Shown here in pieces: positions 43,988 through 52,186 of a stretch of 64,000 bases of DNA. The stretch's first letter is position 1. The number at the start of each line of letters is the position of its first letter. The position numbers and the translations under genes were made by a program. The stretch covers positions 665,717-729,716 of the forward strand of contig NZ_JAKUKE010000003.1 of NCBI RefSeq assembly GCF_024197615.1, read 5' to 3'. The notes under the pieces are model-generated. The model saw only the letters and a program-made list of their open reading frames with translations. It did not search any database and had not been told where the DNA came from. This stretch comes from Desulfuromonas sp. KJ2020. GTDB lineage: Bacteria > Desulfobacterota > Desulfuromonadia > Desulfuromonadales > SZUA-540.

Positions 43988-45967
43988 TTACTGCTCGACA
44001 AGGTGGCAGGGTTCACAGGATCGTGCCGCAAAGGGCGCATGCATGACATCCTTGAAGTATTGCGGGTCTTTGGAGGCGTGCGGATTATGACAGGTGACGC
44101 AGTCCATGACCTCGGTGGCGATGCCGGCGTGTGCCTTGCGGAAGGAGTCGACATCCGTCTCATGACAGGCGGCGCACAGGCTGTGCTGGGGCTCTGTCAG
44201 CAAGCGGTTCTGCTCCGACAGGTGCGGTTTGTGGCACTGCAGGCAATCCTGCGCGGCCGGAGAATGGGCCCGCTCGCTGCCCATCTTGTCCTTCAGAGTC
44301 GTGTGGCAGCTAAGGCAGAGGTCCGGGCCGGTGGTGAGCAGCAGGCCGGGCAGGGCCGTTTTGTGCGGACTGTGGCACTGGCTGCACTCGCCGTTGGTAA
44401 CGGGGGCGTGCTGACTCTTCGCCGAGGCCAGTTCATCGGTAAGATCACTGTGACAGGCCGCGCACACGGTTCTCTGCGCGTCGGCGAGCATGCCGCCGTA
44501 GGGGCTGGCATGGGGATCATGGCAGATGAGGCAATCCCGATCCTTGAAGGGGGAATGCTCCAGTTCCTTGTTCGGGTTGTCCATCAGCGTCTCATGGCAT
44601 TTCACGCAGAGATCGGCGCCCTGGGCCCGCAGGAAGCGCGCATCCGAGCCGCCGTGGCCGCTGTGGCAGAGGGTGCAGCTCCCCGATTTGACCGGCTGAT
44701 GGATGACCGTCTGCAGGAACTCGCCCTCCAGCTCGGCGTGGCACTGGTAGCACAGGCTGTCGGCCCGCTGGGTAAGCATGTCGGGTGCGTTGGAGCCGTG
44801 GGGGTTATGGCAGGTGCTGCACATCTCTTCCGTGGCGGGCTGGTGAGGTTTCGCCAGCTTGGCAATGGCGGTCTTGACGTCCGCATGGCACTCAAGGCAC
44901 TGCTGGCCGTCCGGTTGGGCGAGCAGCCCGTCGTGCAGGCCGGCATGGGGTGAATGACAGGACAGACACCCCCGTTCCGAATCGACCGGCGCGTGAGGGC
45001 TGGTGAACTTGGCGTTTTTCTCGGCATGGCAGTCGAAACACAGCTGATTGCCTTTGGCCGTGAGCAGCACGGCATTGTCCGAGGTGTGCGGGGCGTGACA
45101 GGAGAGACATTCGCCCCCCTCAAAGGGCGAATGGAGCACGGTACCGCCGCCCTTGAGCGCGTCGGGATCATGACAGTTCTGGCACAGTTCGCTGCCGGTC
45201 TGGGCCAGGCCGAAGGGTTCGGCCGAGGTGGCGCCGTTGTGGCAGGCCTCACAGCTGGCTTCCGCCACCGGCGAGTGAACGCTGCCTTTAAGGAGGCTGC
45301 CCAGATCGCTGGAATGGGGATCGTGGCAGAGGGTGCAGGACTGCTGCTCCACCGGATAATCCCCGTGGGCCTGGCGGAAGGCTTTATCTCCGGGGTCGTG
45401 GCAGGTGAGGCAGAGCTTCAGCGGATTCTCCGTCAGCAGGTTCGGTTCAGGGGAACCGTGGGCCATGTGACAGGCGCGGCAGCCCTGATCCTGGATGACG
45501 CCATGTACCTCCTTGCGGGAGAAGGGGGTCTTATCGTGACACTGGAAACAGATATCGCTGCCGCTCGCGTTCATCATGAAGGGGTTGTCCGAGGCGTGCG
45601 GGTTGTGGCAGGTCGTGCATTGCCCCTTGCGCACGGCGCTGTGAACGCCCTTTTTGTCCAGGCCCAGATCCTCCTGGCTGTGGCAGGGGAAGCAGACCTT
45701 GTTCCCCGACTCCTTCAGCAGCAGCTTGGGGATGATGCCGTGAGGCAGGTGGCATTCCTCGCATTTCTGGTCTTTGACGATGGCGTGCACATGCTTTTTG
45801 GACAGGTATTCCTTGTCAAAGTCCTTGTGGCAGTCGATACAGCCCTGGCGGCTGAAGGAACGCTTGGCCGCCTCGGCCTCCCCGGTAGTAAGGCCCGCCA
45901 AGAGGACGATGACCGCCGCCGAAAAGAGAGCCGTCCAAAATTTGTTTTTTCCTGACGATAAGCTCAT
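43988..45967 (-). CDS. 26-haem c-type cytochrome
   Basis: A 659-residue exported cytochrome in which I count 26 CxxCH sites, from CIDCH near residue 39 to CEPCH four residues before the end. The start 45967 (MSLSSGKNKFWTALFSA) gives a normal signal peptide; the longer frame has none. The sites alternate between CxxCHxPH (CHNPH, CHDPH, CHAPH, CHSPH) and plain CxxCH, as in tandem c3-like modules. With about 25 residues per haem it is probably an extended electron-carrying wire. It is followed by the 16-haem paralogue and preceded by the SurA-like gene. Confidence 0.92.
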   Translation of the reverse strand: MSLSSGKNKFWTALFSAAVIVLLAGLTTGEAEAAKRSFSRQGCIDCHKDFDKEYLSKKHVHAIVKDQKCEECHLPHGIIPKLLLKESGNKVCFPCHSQEDLGLDKKGVHSAVRKGQCTTCHNPHASDNPFMMNASGSDICFQCHDKTPFSRKEVHGVIQDQGCRACHMAHGSPEPNLLTENPLKLCLTCHDPGDKAFRQAHGDYPVEQQSCTLCHDPHSSDLGSLLKGSVHSPVAEASCEACHNGATSAEPFGLAQTGSELCQNCHDPDALKGGGTVLHSPFEGGECLSCHAPHTSDNAVLLTAKGNQLCFDCHAEKNAKFTSPHAPVDSERGCLSCHSPHAGLHDGLLAQPDGQQCLECHADVKTAIAKLAKPHQPATEEMCSTCHNPHGSNAPDMLTQRADSLCYQCHAELEGEFLQTVIHQPVKSGSCTLCHSGHGGSDARFLRAQGADLCVKCHETLMDNPNKELEHSPFKDRDCLICHDPHASPYGGMLADAQRTVCAACHSDLTDELASAKSQHAPVTNGECSQCHSPHKTALPGLLLTTGPDLCLSCHTTLKDKMGSERAHSPAAQDCLQCHKPHLSEQNRLLTEPQHSLCAACHETDVDSFRKAHAGIATEVMDCVTCHNPHASKDPQYFKDVMHAPFAARSCEPCHLVEQ

Positions 45968-46038
45968 GGTCCAACCTCGCTCAGAAAACAACCTTGTCAA
46001 TGAGTGTCTCGTATCAAAACTCTTACCCTTAAAATCTC

Positions 46039-48081
46039 TCACGAAGCCTGCCCGCTCAGATAAATGCGGGTGTCGTAGGCTTCCCTGAGTTTGCCGATCC
46101 ACATCTCCAGGGTTTCCTCCACTTTGTTCTGGAAAATGATCTGCCGGATCTCCTCCCGGACCTGATCGTAAGGCTTCGGCTCGGGCGGATAGACCTTTTC
46201 AAAATAGAGTACGTAGAAAAATTTACCCGGATCGTCGAAGACAATGGCGTCGCCGGTGCGATAGCTTTCGCCTTCCTTCTGCAGATGGGCCGGCAGGGAG
46301 GTCAGGCTCAGGATGCTGTTGCCGAAGGTGAGCAGATCCTTGTTCTCTACGGGGACCAGACCGGAGGAGTTGGCGGCCACCCATTTGAAATCGCTCCCCC
46401 CCTGCAGTTTCTTCAGGGCGTCGCGGGCATCGTTCTCGCGGTAGAAGGGGAGGGATTTGACCCGCAGCATGGTCGGGGTGGAATACTTCTGCAGGTTGTC
46501 ATCGTAATATTGGCGAACTTCTTCTTCGCTGATGGTTACATCGGGCACGACGGCCTTCTGCACGAAGTTGTCGAACAGGGTCTTGCGCTCGAACTCCTCG
46601 ACCTGCAGGCGATAATCCTGTTCCTTGTCCAGGCCAAGGTTTTTTGCGACCAAAGTGCCGGCCCGGCGGAAGAGGATGTCGTTGAGAATCTGGTCCTTCT
46701 TGCCCTCCACCTCCTTGACATCCAGGGGGATGTCGGTGCCGTGATAGAACGTGCTGTTCAGTCGACCGGCAAACTCGGCCACCGTGAGGATCTCGGGCTC
46801 CGCCCCCTTGACGGTGGCAAGCACGCGCTTGTCTGTCAGCAGGGGAGCCAGAGCCTCGCCGAGCTTGATCTCCGGGTTTTTCTCCTTGATTTTCGCAAAG
46901 TCGATAGCGGCCTCCGCCTCCTTGTTGAATATGGCCTTTTCATCAACCAGCTTGGAGACGTACTTCTCTCCCTGGCTGGCCACCTGCCCGTCCCATACCG
47001 CTTTGCGGGCGAACTGCAGGGCAGCCGGATCTTCCATAAAACGTTTGTCGACCAGGCGGAAGATGAGGAAGCCATCCGCCTTCGTGTAGATCTTACTGAT
47101 GTCCCCCGCCTTCATCTCCTTGGCATCGGTGGCGATCTGGGGGAGCAGATTCTTGAAGGAGGTGTATTCCGCGTCGGGCTCTTTGACGGCCTTGCCCTGG
47201 GCGATGGCTTCTTTGATCAGGGCGTCGAAGGATTTCTTCTCTTCCAGAGCCTTGAGAAGCGCGACTGCATCCTCCTGCTTGGAGAAGCGGTAGCTTTCGA
47301 ATTTCCCTTCCAGGGAAATATCCCGATAGAGTTTGTTTGCTTCTTTCTCGTCGACGGTCAGGCCGGCCAGTTGCTTGTTGAGCAGAGCATATAGCAGGGT
47401 CTTTTCGGCAAAATCATCGACCTGCTTACGGATCGTGGCGGTCTGGTCCAAACCGATGTTCCGTGCCTCCAGCGCGACCAGCCGAACAGCAATCAGGCGG
47501 TCCAACAGGTGCTGTGCATTTTCGGTGAGGGTGGCATGGTGGTTCTCTTCGGTCATATCACCATAAGAAGCCTTCAAATCCCGTGAAAACTCGGCCATGA
47601 CGATAGGCTCCTGATTCACCTCGGCTACGGGCGTTTCGCCGAACCAGAGCGAAGAGAGGGGCACGTTGATCTGCAGGTTTCGATCCTTGTCGATGCCCCC
47701 GGCCGTCAGACGCTCGACGCTCACTTCGGTCTTGCCCTCTGAGCGCTCGGCGATCACCTTGTCGAGTTCACGGTTCATCGTGTTGGTCAGAGCTTTGGCT
47801 GCGCCCGACGTCGGCAAGGGCATTTCTTCGTGAACAGGCGTCAGGGCAGGTGTCAGCTGGCCCAGCAGGACCGGATGCTTGTTGACGAAAGCGACGGGAG
47901 TGCCCGCAAAGCTGGGGGAAAAAACAGGAACCTGCAGGCTGAGGGTGGCATTGTCGTCGAGAACGACCTGGTTGGCCCGGTGTTCCTCAGCATGCTGGGC
48001 ATCACCGAAGGCGAAGGCGGAGGCCATGGGAGCGAGGCTGATCATCAGTGCGAGAGGGATAAGGCGAAACATTTTTTTCAT
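46039..48081 (-). CDS. Periplasmic SurA/PpiC-type peptidyl-prolyl isomerase, double module
   Basis: A 680-residue exported foldase. Signal peptide MKKMFRLIPLALMISLAPMASAFAFG, then two SurA-like modules, each a helical N-terminal part (ending near DQTATIRKQVDDFAEKT and DKEQDYRLQVEEFERKT) followed by a parvulin-like region. AGAGG precedes ATG 48081. It lies directly before the two giant cytochrome genes, so assisting their folding or that of the barrel protein is likely. A peptidyl-prolyl isomerase is also known near and needed for OmcS-type systems in Geobacter, as I recall. Confidence 0.86.
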   Translation of the reverse strand: MKKMFRLIPLALMISLAPMASAFAFGDAQHAEEHRANQVVLDDNATLSLQVPVFSPSFAGTPVAFVNKHPVLLGQLTPALTPVHEEMPLPTSGAAKALTNTMNRELDKVIAERSEGKTEVSVERLTAGGIDKDRNLQINVPLSSLWFGETPVAEVNQEPIVMAEFSRDLKASYGDMTEENHHATLTENAQHLLDRLIAVRLVALEARNIGLDQTATIRKQVDDFAEKTLLYALLNKQLAGLTVDEKEANKLYRDISLEGKFESYRFSKQEDAVALLKALEEKKSFDALIKEAIAQGKAVKEPDAEYTSFKNLLPQIATDAKEMKAGDISKIYTKADGFLIFRLVDKRFMEDPAALQFARKAVWDGQVASQGEKYVSKLVDEKAIFNKEAEAAIDFAKIKEKNPEIKLGEALAPLLTDKRVLATVKGAEPEILTVAEFAGRLNSTFYHGTDIPLDVKEVEGKKDQILNDILFRRAGTLVAKNLGLDKEQDYRLQVEEFERKTLFDNFVQKAVVPDVTISEEEVRQYYDDNLQKYSTPTMLRVKSLPFYRENDARDALKKLQGGSDFKWVAANSSGLVPVENKDLLTFGNSILSLTSLPAHLQKEGESYRTGDAIVFDDPGKFFYVLYFEKVYPPEPKPYDQVREEIRQIIFQNKVEETLEMWIGKLREAYDTRIYLSGQAS

Positions 48082-48154
48082 GAAATAACCTCTTGGTCAG
48101 TGGTTGACGTTAAAGGACTGATTCTAATGAAAGCGAAAAACGTACCAGTTTGGC

Positions 48155-51100
48155 TCAATTGTCTTTGAATAGATGGGTGGTAATGTTGCCGGTCAGGCCT
48201 TGGGTTAGGCTGTGAGCGGAAAGAACCCGCCCCACATCAAAAAAATAAACGCCGTCGTCTCCCTGGGCGGTGCTGCGAGACCACCAGATGACCTGGCGAT
48301 TTGCCCCATCAAACACCTGGGCAGAAAAGTCAACCTTGGCATCTCCCAGTTGATCCTGGTAGTCGAAGACCTGACCGGACAGAATAAGGTCGGCGCTGAG
48401 GGACGAGGAACTGGCCAGAATGTCGGAGACGGCCAGCGAAGGGCCGGCCTGCATGATCAGGCGGTATTTGAGCAGATGTTCCCGCACCAGACCCGGCTCG
48501 AAGACCCGCACGTTCTCCAGGGCGTGCAGATTCTGCAGAAAATGCAGAGGGAGTACAAAGCCGGCGTTCTTGCGGGCATATTTGTTGAGAAAGGGCACAA
48601 CCGCCACCGTATAGCTGGCCTCCGGGTCGAAATCGGGGGCACGGAAGCGCTCGGCCGGCCGGTATTTGCCCTTGCTGGCCGGCTCTTTGATCGGTTGGCC
48701 GGCCCGGTAGGCATCGAGGGAGTCAAGCAAGTCTTTGACGGCATCTTCCAGCAGCTGTTCCTGAGAAGTGATGCGCCCCAGCCCTAATAACCCAGGCGCG
48801 TCATCACCGGTGCGGGCGTCGCTGTCCATCCAGGCAATTTCTGGTATATCGCCGCAGCGCACGAGACGGGCCGACAAGGCCAGGCGAGGCGGCGCCGCAT
48901 CCTGGTAGCTTTCCAGGGAGGTGATAAAAACGGCCTGCGTCCCCGTTTCCGCCGCCAAGGCGCGGGACAGCTCCTCGCCGATGCCGCCGGTGTAGCGCAT
49001 GCGGTGGGTTTTCATGAAGTCGGCGAGGGCTTGCCCGGGCAGCAGCCGGTAGCCACGCTGGCGAAGTTTTTCTTCGATGAAGGCGCCGATAGTGTCGACG
49101 GGTGCCTTGACGCCGGTCAGGTTTTCCACGGGCAGCACGGCGATGAGGGAACCCTGGTCAATCGCCGGGGTGATGAGCACTTCGGCCGACCAGGGGCTTT
49201 CCTCCCGGTTGCCCTCGCCATCGATAGCGATCACTTTGACCTGGTAGGTTCCCGGTTTGTGTGGGGCCCAGCGCAGTTCAGGCGAAGCGCCCTTCTGAAT
49301 GACCTGTTCCCTGCCATTCTTGAGTGTTCTGAACTCGTAGGAAACCGTGCCCAGACCGCCGGAGGCCATCGCCTTCCAGACGAGTGGTTCACCCAACGCC
49401 GGCCGTGAAGCAGGCGCGGCGGAGGTTAGAGACTGCAGGGAAAGAGGAGGGACGACCTCCTTCCAGGGCGACCAGGGACTTTTTTCCTCGTTGCCCAGCT
49501 GATCGACAATATCCACCCGCACGCGGTAGTAACCCGGCTCCTTCGGGTTCCAGACCCAGGAAGTCGCCCGGCCGGACTGCACCTTTTCCACGCCGCCATC
49601 GCGTTTTTCCAACCAGACGCTGGTGGTCAACCCACCGACGCCGCCGCTGGTTTCCACCGTCCAGGTGACGGGCTGGTGCAGCTCATATTGGTCCGAGACG
49701 TTGTCGGGTTGGGGAATCGAGACGTGCAGGGGCGGTGCGATGTGGAAGGCGGGCGACCAGTCCGTCGCGGTTTCGTTGCCGAGGGCATCAATGGCTCGCA
49801 CCCGCAACTGAAACTGGCCGGCTTCTTCCGGCTGCCAGGTCCAACGGGGCTCAGGTCCGGTCTGCACCGTCAGCACGTGGCCTTGCTGATTCTTCAGCTC
49901 AAAAACCGTATCGATGGGGGCAACGCCGCCGTTGACGGCAACGGACCAGACCACCGGGACGGTCTGCGCCGCCTGCGGAGAGGGCTTGTCAGCGGCCAAG
50001 GCAGTCAGGGTGAGGGGTGGTTCCAATCGGATCGGATCGGTCCATTCGCTGACCGCTTCGTTGGAAAGACTGTCCGTCATCCGCGTTCGCAGACGATAAT
50101 CTCCCGGTTGTTGCGGCTCCCAGATCCAGCGCGGTTCCGAGGCAAAAGGGGTCACGGTAGAGTTTCCCTCTTCATCCTGCACCTCAAAGGCGAATCGCCG
50201 CTTACCGACGCCCCCTGTGCCTTCGGTTGTCCAGGGAACGGTCAGGGTTCCAGCCACCTGCGGGAAGGGGACAGCGGTCCAGGGTTTTTGGACGACCAGC
50301 GGCGGCACGATGGCATAGGGATCAGACCACTCGCTGAGCGCCTCGTTGCCATGCGAGTCCGTCACTTTGGCCTGAATCCGATACGCCCCCTTTTCCGCCG
50401 GCCACCAGAACCATTCAGGTCCTGTAACGGTTTCGGCCTGGCCGGTGGTTTCCTCGTCGCGGACCAGGGTAAAGGTATAGGTCTTGGGGCCAACCCCACC
50501 GATGGCTTTCACGGACCAGGCCACCAATCGGGTCATGGCCGCCTGTGGGGCCGGGCGGGAAGGCTGTGGCTTTTCGATGCGCAGGGGCGGAGCGATGCCA
50601 AAAGGTTCCGACCAGTCACTGACGGATTCATTCCCCTTGGCGTCGGTTACGGTGACCCGCACCTGGTGAGGGCCGGGCACCTCCGGTGTCCACAGCCATT
50701 CGGGTTTGGAGCTTTCCTGCATGTCGACGATTTTGCCATCGGGAGGACGCACCGCAAAGGTATAGCCCTTGCCGTCAAAACCGCCCTTGGCCTGAACCGT
50801 CCAGGGGACCTCCACGCTACCCAGCATCCGGGGTGGTACGATAACTGTATCCGGGCGGCTCACTTCGAGAGGGGGTACAATGCGGTACAGGGTGGTCCAG
50901 GGGCCGGTGCGGCTGTTGCCCTGCTCATCAAGGGCCACGACCCGCACCTGATAGGACCCTTCTTCCTGCGGCTGCCAGCGCCAGGTGGTTTCAGCGCCGC
51001 TCTGCATGGTTTGGGGCGCTTCCCCGTTACGGAGCAGTTCAAAGGTCAGGTCAAGATTGCCGATACCGCCGGTCGCCCGTACCGACCAGACGATGGGGAA

Positions 51101-51565
51101 GCTGCGGGCCGCCTGGGGCGGTTCACGGTCAGGGCGGGGGAAGTCGACCACCAGAGGCGGGGCGATGCGAAAGACGCGAGACCAGTCGCTGGTGGCCCGG
51201 TTGCCCAGGGCATCGACAGCGAGGGCGCGCACCCGATAGTCGCCAGCCGTCTCCGGACGCCAGATCCAGCGGGTGTTCAGGCCCGTATCCACCCGCTGCA
51301 CCGTGTTGCCGTCACGGGACAGTTCGAAGGACAAATCGATGGGGTCCTTGCCTCCCTGCGCCGTCGTGCTCCAGGTCACGACACCGGTGCCGACGGCCAA
51401 GGGAGAGACTTCCCCCGTTTGCGGGGAGGACAGTCGCAACTCTTCAACGCTCTCCGCCGGGACAGCGGCAGCGGGCGGCTCCTGTGCGAAAACGGTGGAC
51501 GCCAGCAGCAGCAGGGCGGCCACAGCGGCACGAAGCTTATTGGAAGAGCTGATCGAGCAGATCAT
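48155..51565 (-). CDS. Ig-repeat protein with CsgG/FlgO-like C-terminus
   Basis: A 1136-residue exported protein with signal peptide ending TVFAQ. About eight tandem Ig-like repeats of roughly 95 residues span 40-805; each begins near an (I/V)xPPL turn (RIAPPLVV, RIVPPLEV, GIAPPLRI, AIVPPLVV, HIAPPLHV, EVVPPLSL) and contains WSVRATGG-type and WRWQPQEEGSYQVRV-type strands. The C-terminal 330 residues resemble CsgG/FlgO/LpoB-like lipoprotein domains (LIAVLPVENLTG and TVAVVPFLNKYA). It overlaps the upstream CsgG-like lipoprotein gene by 29 bp. A trans-envelope scaffold role is inferred. Confidence 0.78.
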   Translation of the reverse strand: MICSISSSNKLRAAVAALLLLASTVFAQEPPAAAVPAESVEELRLSSPQTGEVSPLAVGTGVVTWSTTAQGGKDPIDLSFELSRDGNTVQRVDTGLNTRWIWRPETAGDYRVRALAVDALGNRATSDWSRVFRIAPPLVVDFPRPDREPPQAARSFPIVWSVRATGGIGNLDLTFELLRNGEAPQTMQSGAETTWRWQPQEEGSYQVRVVALDEQGNSRTGPWTTLYRIVPPLEVSRPDTVIVPPRMLGSVEVPWTVQAKGGFDGKGYTFAVRPPDGKIVDMQESSKPEWLWTPEVPGPHQVRVTVTDAKGNESVSDWSEPFGIAPPLRIEKPQPSRPAPQAAMTRLVAWSVKAIGGVGPKTYTFTLVRDEETTGQAETVTGPEWFWWPAEKGAYRIQAKVTDSHGNEALSEWSDPYAIVPPLVVQKPWTAVPFPQVAGTLTVPWTTEGTGGVGKRRFAFEVQDEEGNSTVTPFASEPRWIWEPQQPGDYRLRTRMTDSLSNEAVSEWTDPIRLEPPLTLTALAADKPSPQAAQTVPVVWSVAVNGGVAPIDTVFELKNQQGHVLTVQTGPEPRWTWQPEEAGQFQLRVRAIDALGNETATDWSPAFHIAPPLHVSIPQPDNVSDQYELHQPVTWTVETSGGVGGLTTSVWLEKRDGGVEKVQSGRATSWVWNPKEPGYYRVRVDIVDQLGNEEKSPWSPWKEVVPPLSLQSLTSAAPASRPALGEPLVWKAMASGGLGTVSYEFRTLKNGREQVIQKGASPELRWAPHKPGTYQVKVIAIDGEGNREESPWSAEVLITPAIDQGSLIAVLPVENLTGVKAPVDTIGAFIEEKLRQRGYRLLPGQALADFMKTHRMRYTGGIGEELSRALAAETGTQAVFITSLESYQDAAPPRLALSARLVRCGDIPEIAWMDSDARTGDDAPGLLGLGRITSQEQLLEDAVKDLLDSLDAYRAGQPIKEPASKGKYRPAERFRAPDFDPEASYTVAVVPFLNKYARKNAGFVLPLHFLQNLHALENVRVFEPGLVREHLLKYRLIMQAGPSLAVSDILASSSSLSADLILSGQVFDYQDQLGDAKVDFSAQVFDGANRQVIWWSRSTAQGDDGVYFFDVGRVLSAHSLTQGLTGNITTHLFKDN

Positions 51566-52112
51566 TGACTGCCTCTTTAGTCACTTCGTTCATGGGGTCG
51601 CCGGCGCCGCCGAAGAGGCGGTCGGAGAGGGTAATGCCGCCCTTGGTGGCAGCACCGGACCAGACGACCGTGCCTGTTTCGACTTCCATCAACTGCAGAC
51701 TCAGCGAGATGATGTTGGCCTGGGTCTGACCGGAGCGAACCTGGCCGTATTCCCGCAGCACGCCGGTAATGACGGCGTCGACGCCGAGGATTTTACCAAT
51801 GGATTGGATCTTGTCCGCCGGGGGTTGGGTCGGCTGTGGAATGCCGGCGCGGTCGATCCCCCGCTGCACCTCGCCGGGTGGCTGCACGTACATGGCTTCC
51901 GTCGCCAGCAGCATGCCCATGAAGGTGTCGCGCACCCGGGCCGAAGCGTCGTCGTCCGTCGTCAGATTTTCAAAGGGGAGCACGGCGACGCTTTGGACGG
52001 CGCCAAAGTTCATGGTGGCGTTTTTGTAGGTTGCCTCCGAAGAGGCGCAGGCAGCCAGAGAAAGCGCCAGCAGCAACAAGGGGAAAATTCTGGACAGTGT
52101 GGAGAGTTTCAT
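51537..52112 (-). CDS. CsgG/LpoB-like outer-membrane lipoprotein
   Basis: A 191-residue lipoprotein with lipobox LSLAACASS and start 52112 (MKLSTLSRIF, GAGGATTGCC upstream). The fold markers SVAVLPFENLTTDDDAS, LGVDAVITGVLREYGQV and SLSLQLMEVETGTVVWSG are typical of CsgG, LpoB and GNA1162 proteins. In curli systems CsgG makes an outer-membrane pore, so a role in export or in anchoring the filament assembly is possible. The gene overlaps the Ig-repeat gene, whose C-terminus resembles it. Confidence 0.8.
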   Translation of the reverse strand: MKLSTLSRIFPLLLLALSLAACASSEATYKNATMNFGAVQSVAVLPFENLTTDDDASARVRDTFMGMLLATEAMYVQPPGEVQRGIDRAGIPQPTQPPADKIQSIGKILGVDAVITGVLREYGQVRSGQTQANIISLSLQLMEVETGTVVWSGAATKGGITLSDRLFGGAGDPMNEVTKEAVNDLLDQLFQ

Positions 52113-52186
52113 GGCAATCCTCTTCATTTGGTGAAACGGATCAGGTCGATATGGGCCGTCCGGCGGCCGTCCTGAAAAACCGACAA

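Noticed and set aside
49676-51568. 630-codon plus-strand open frame
   Set aside because: Antisense to the Ig-repeat gene; its repeated Arg/Gly-rich segments mirror that repeat structure.
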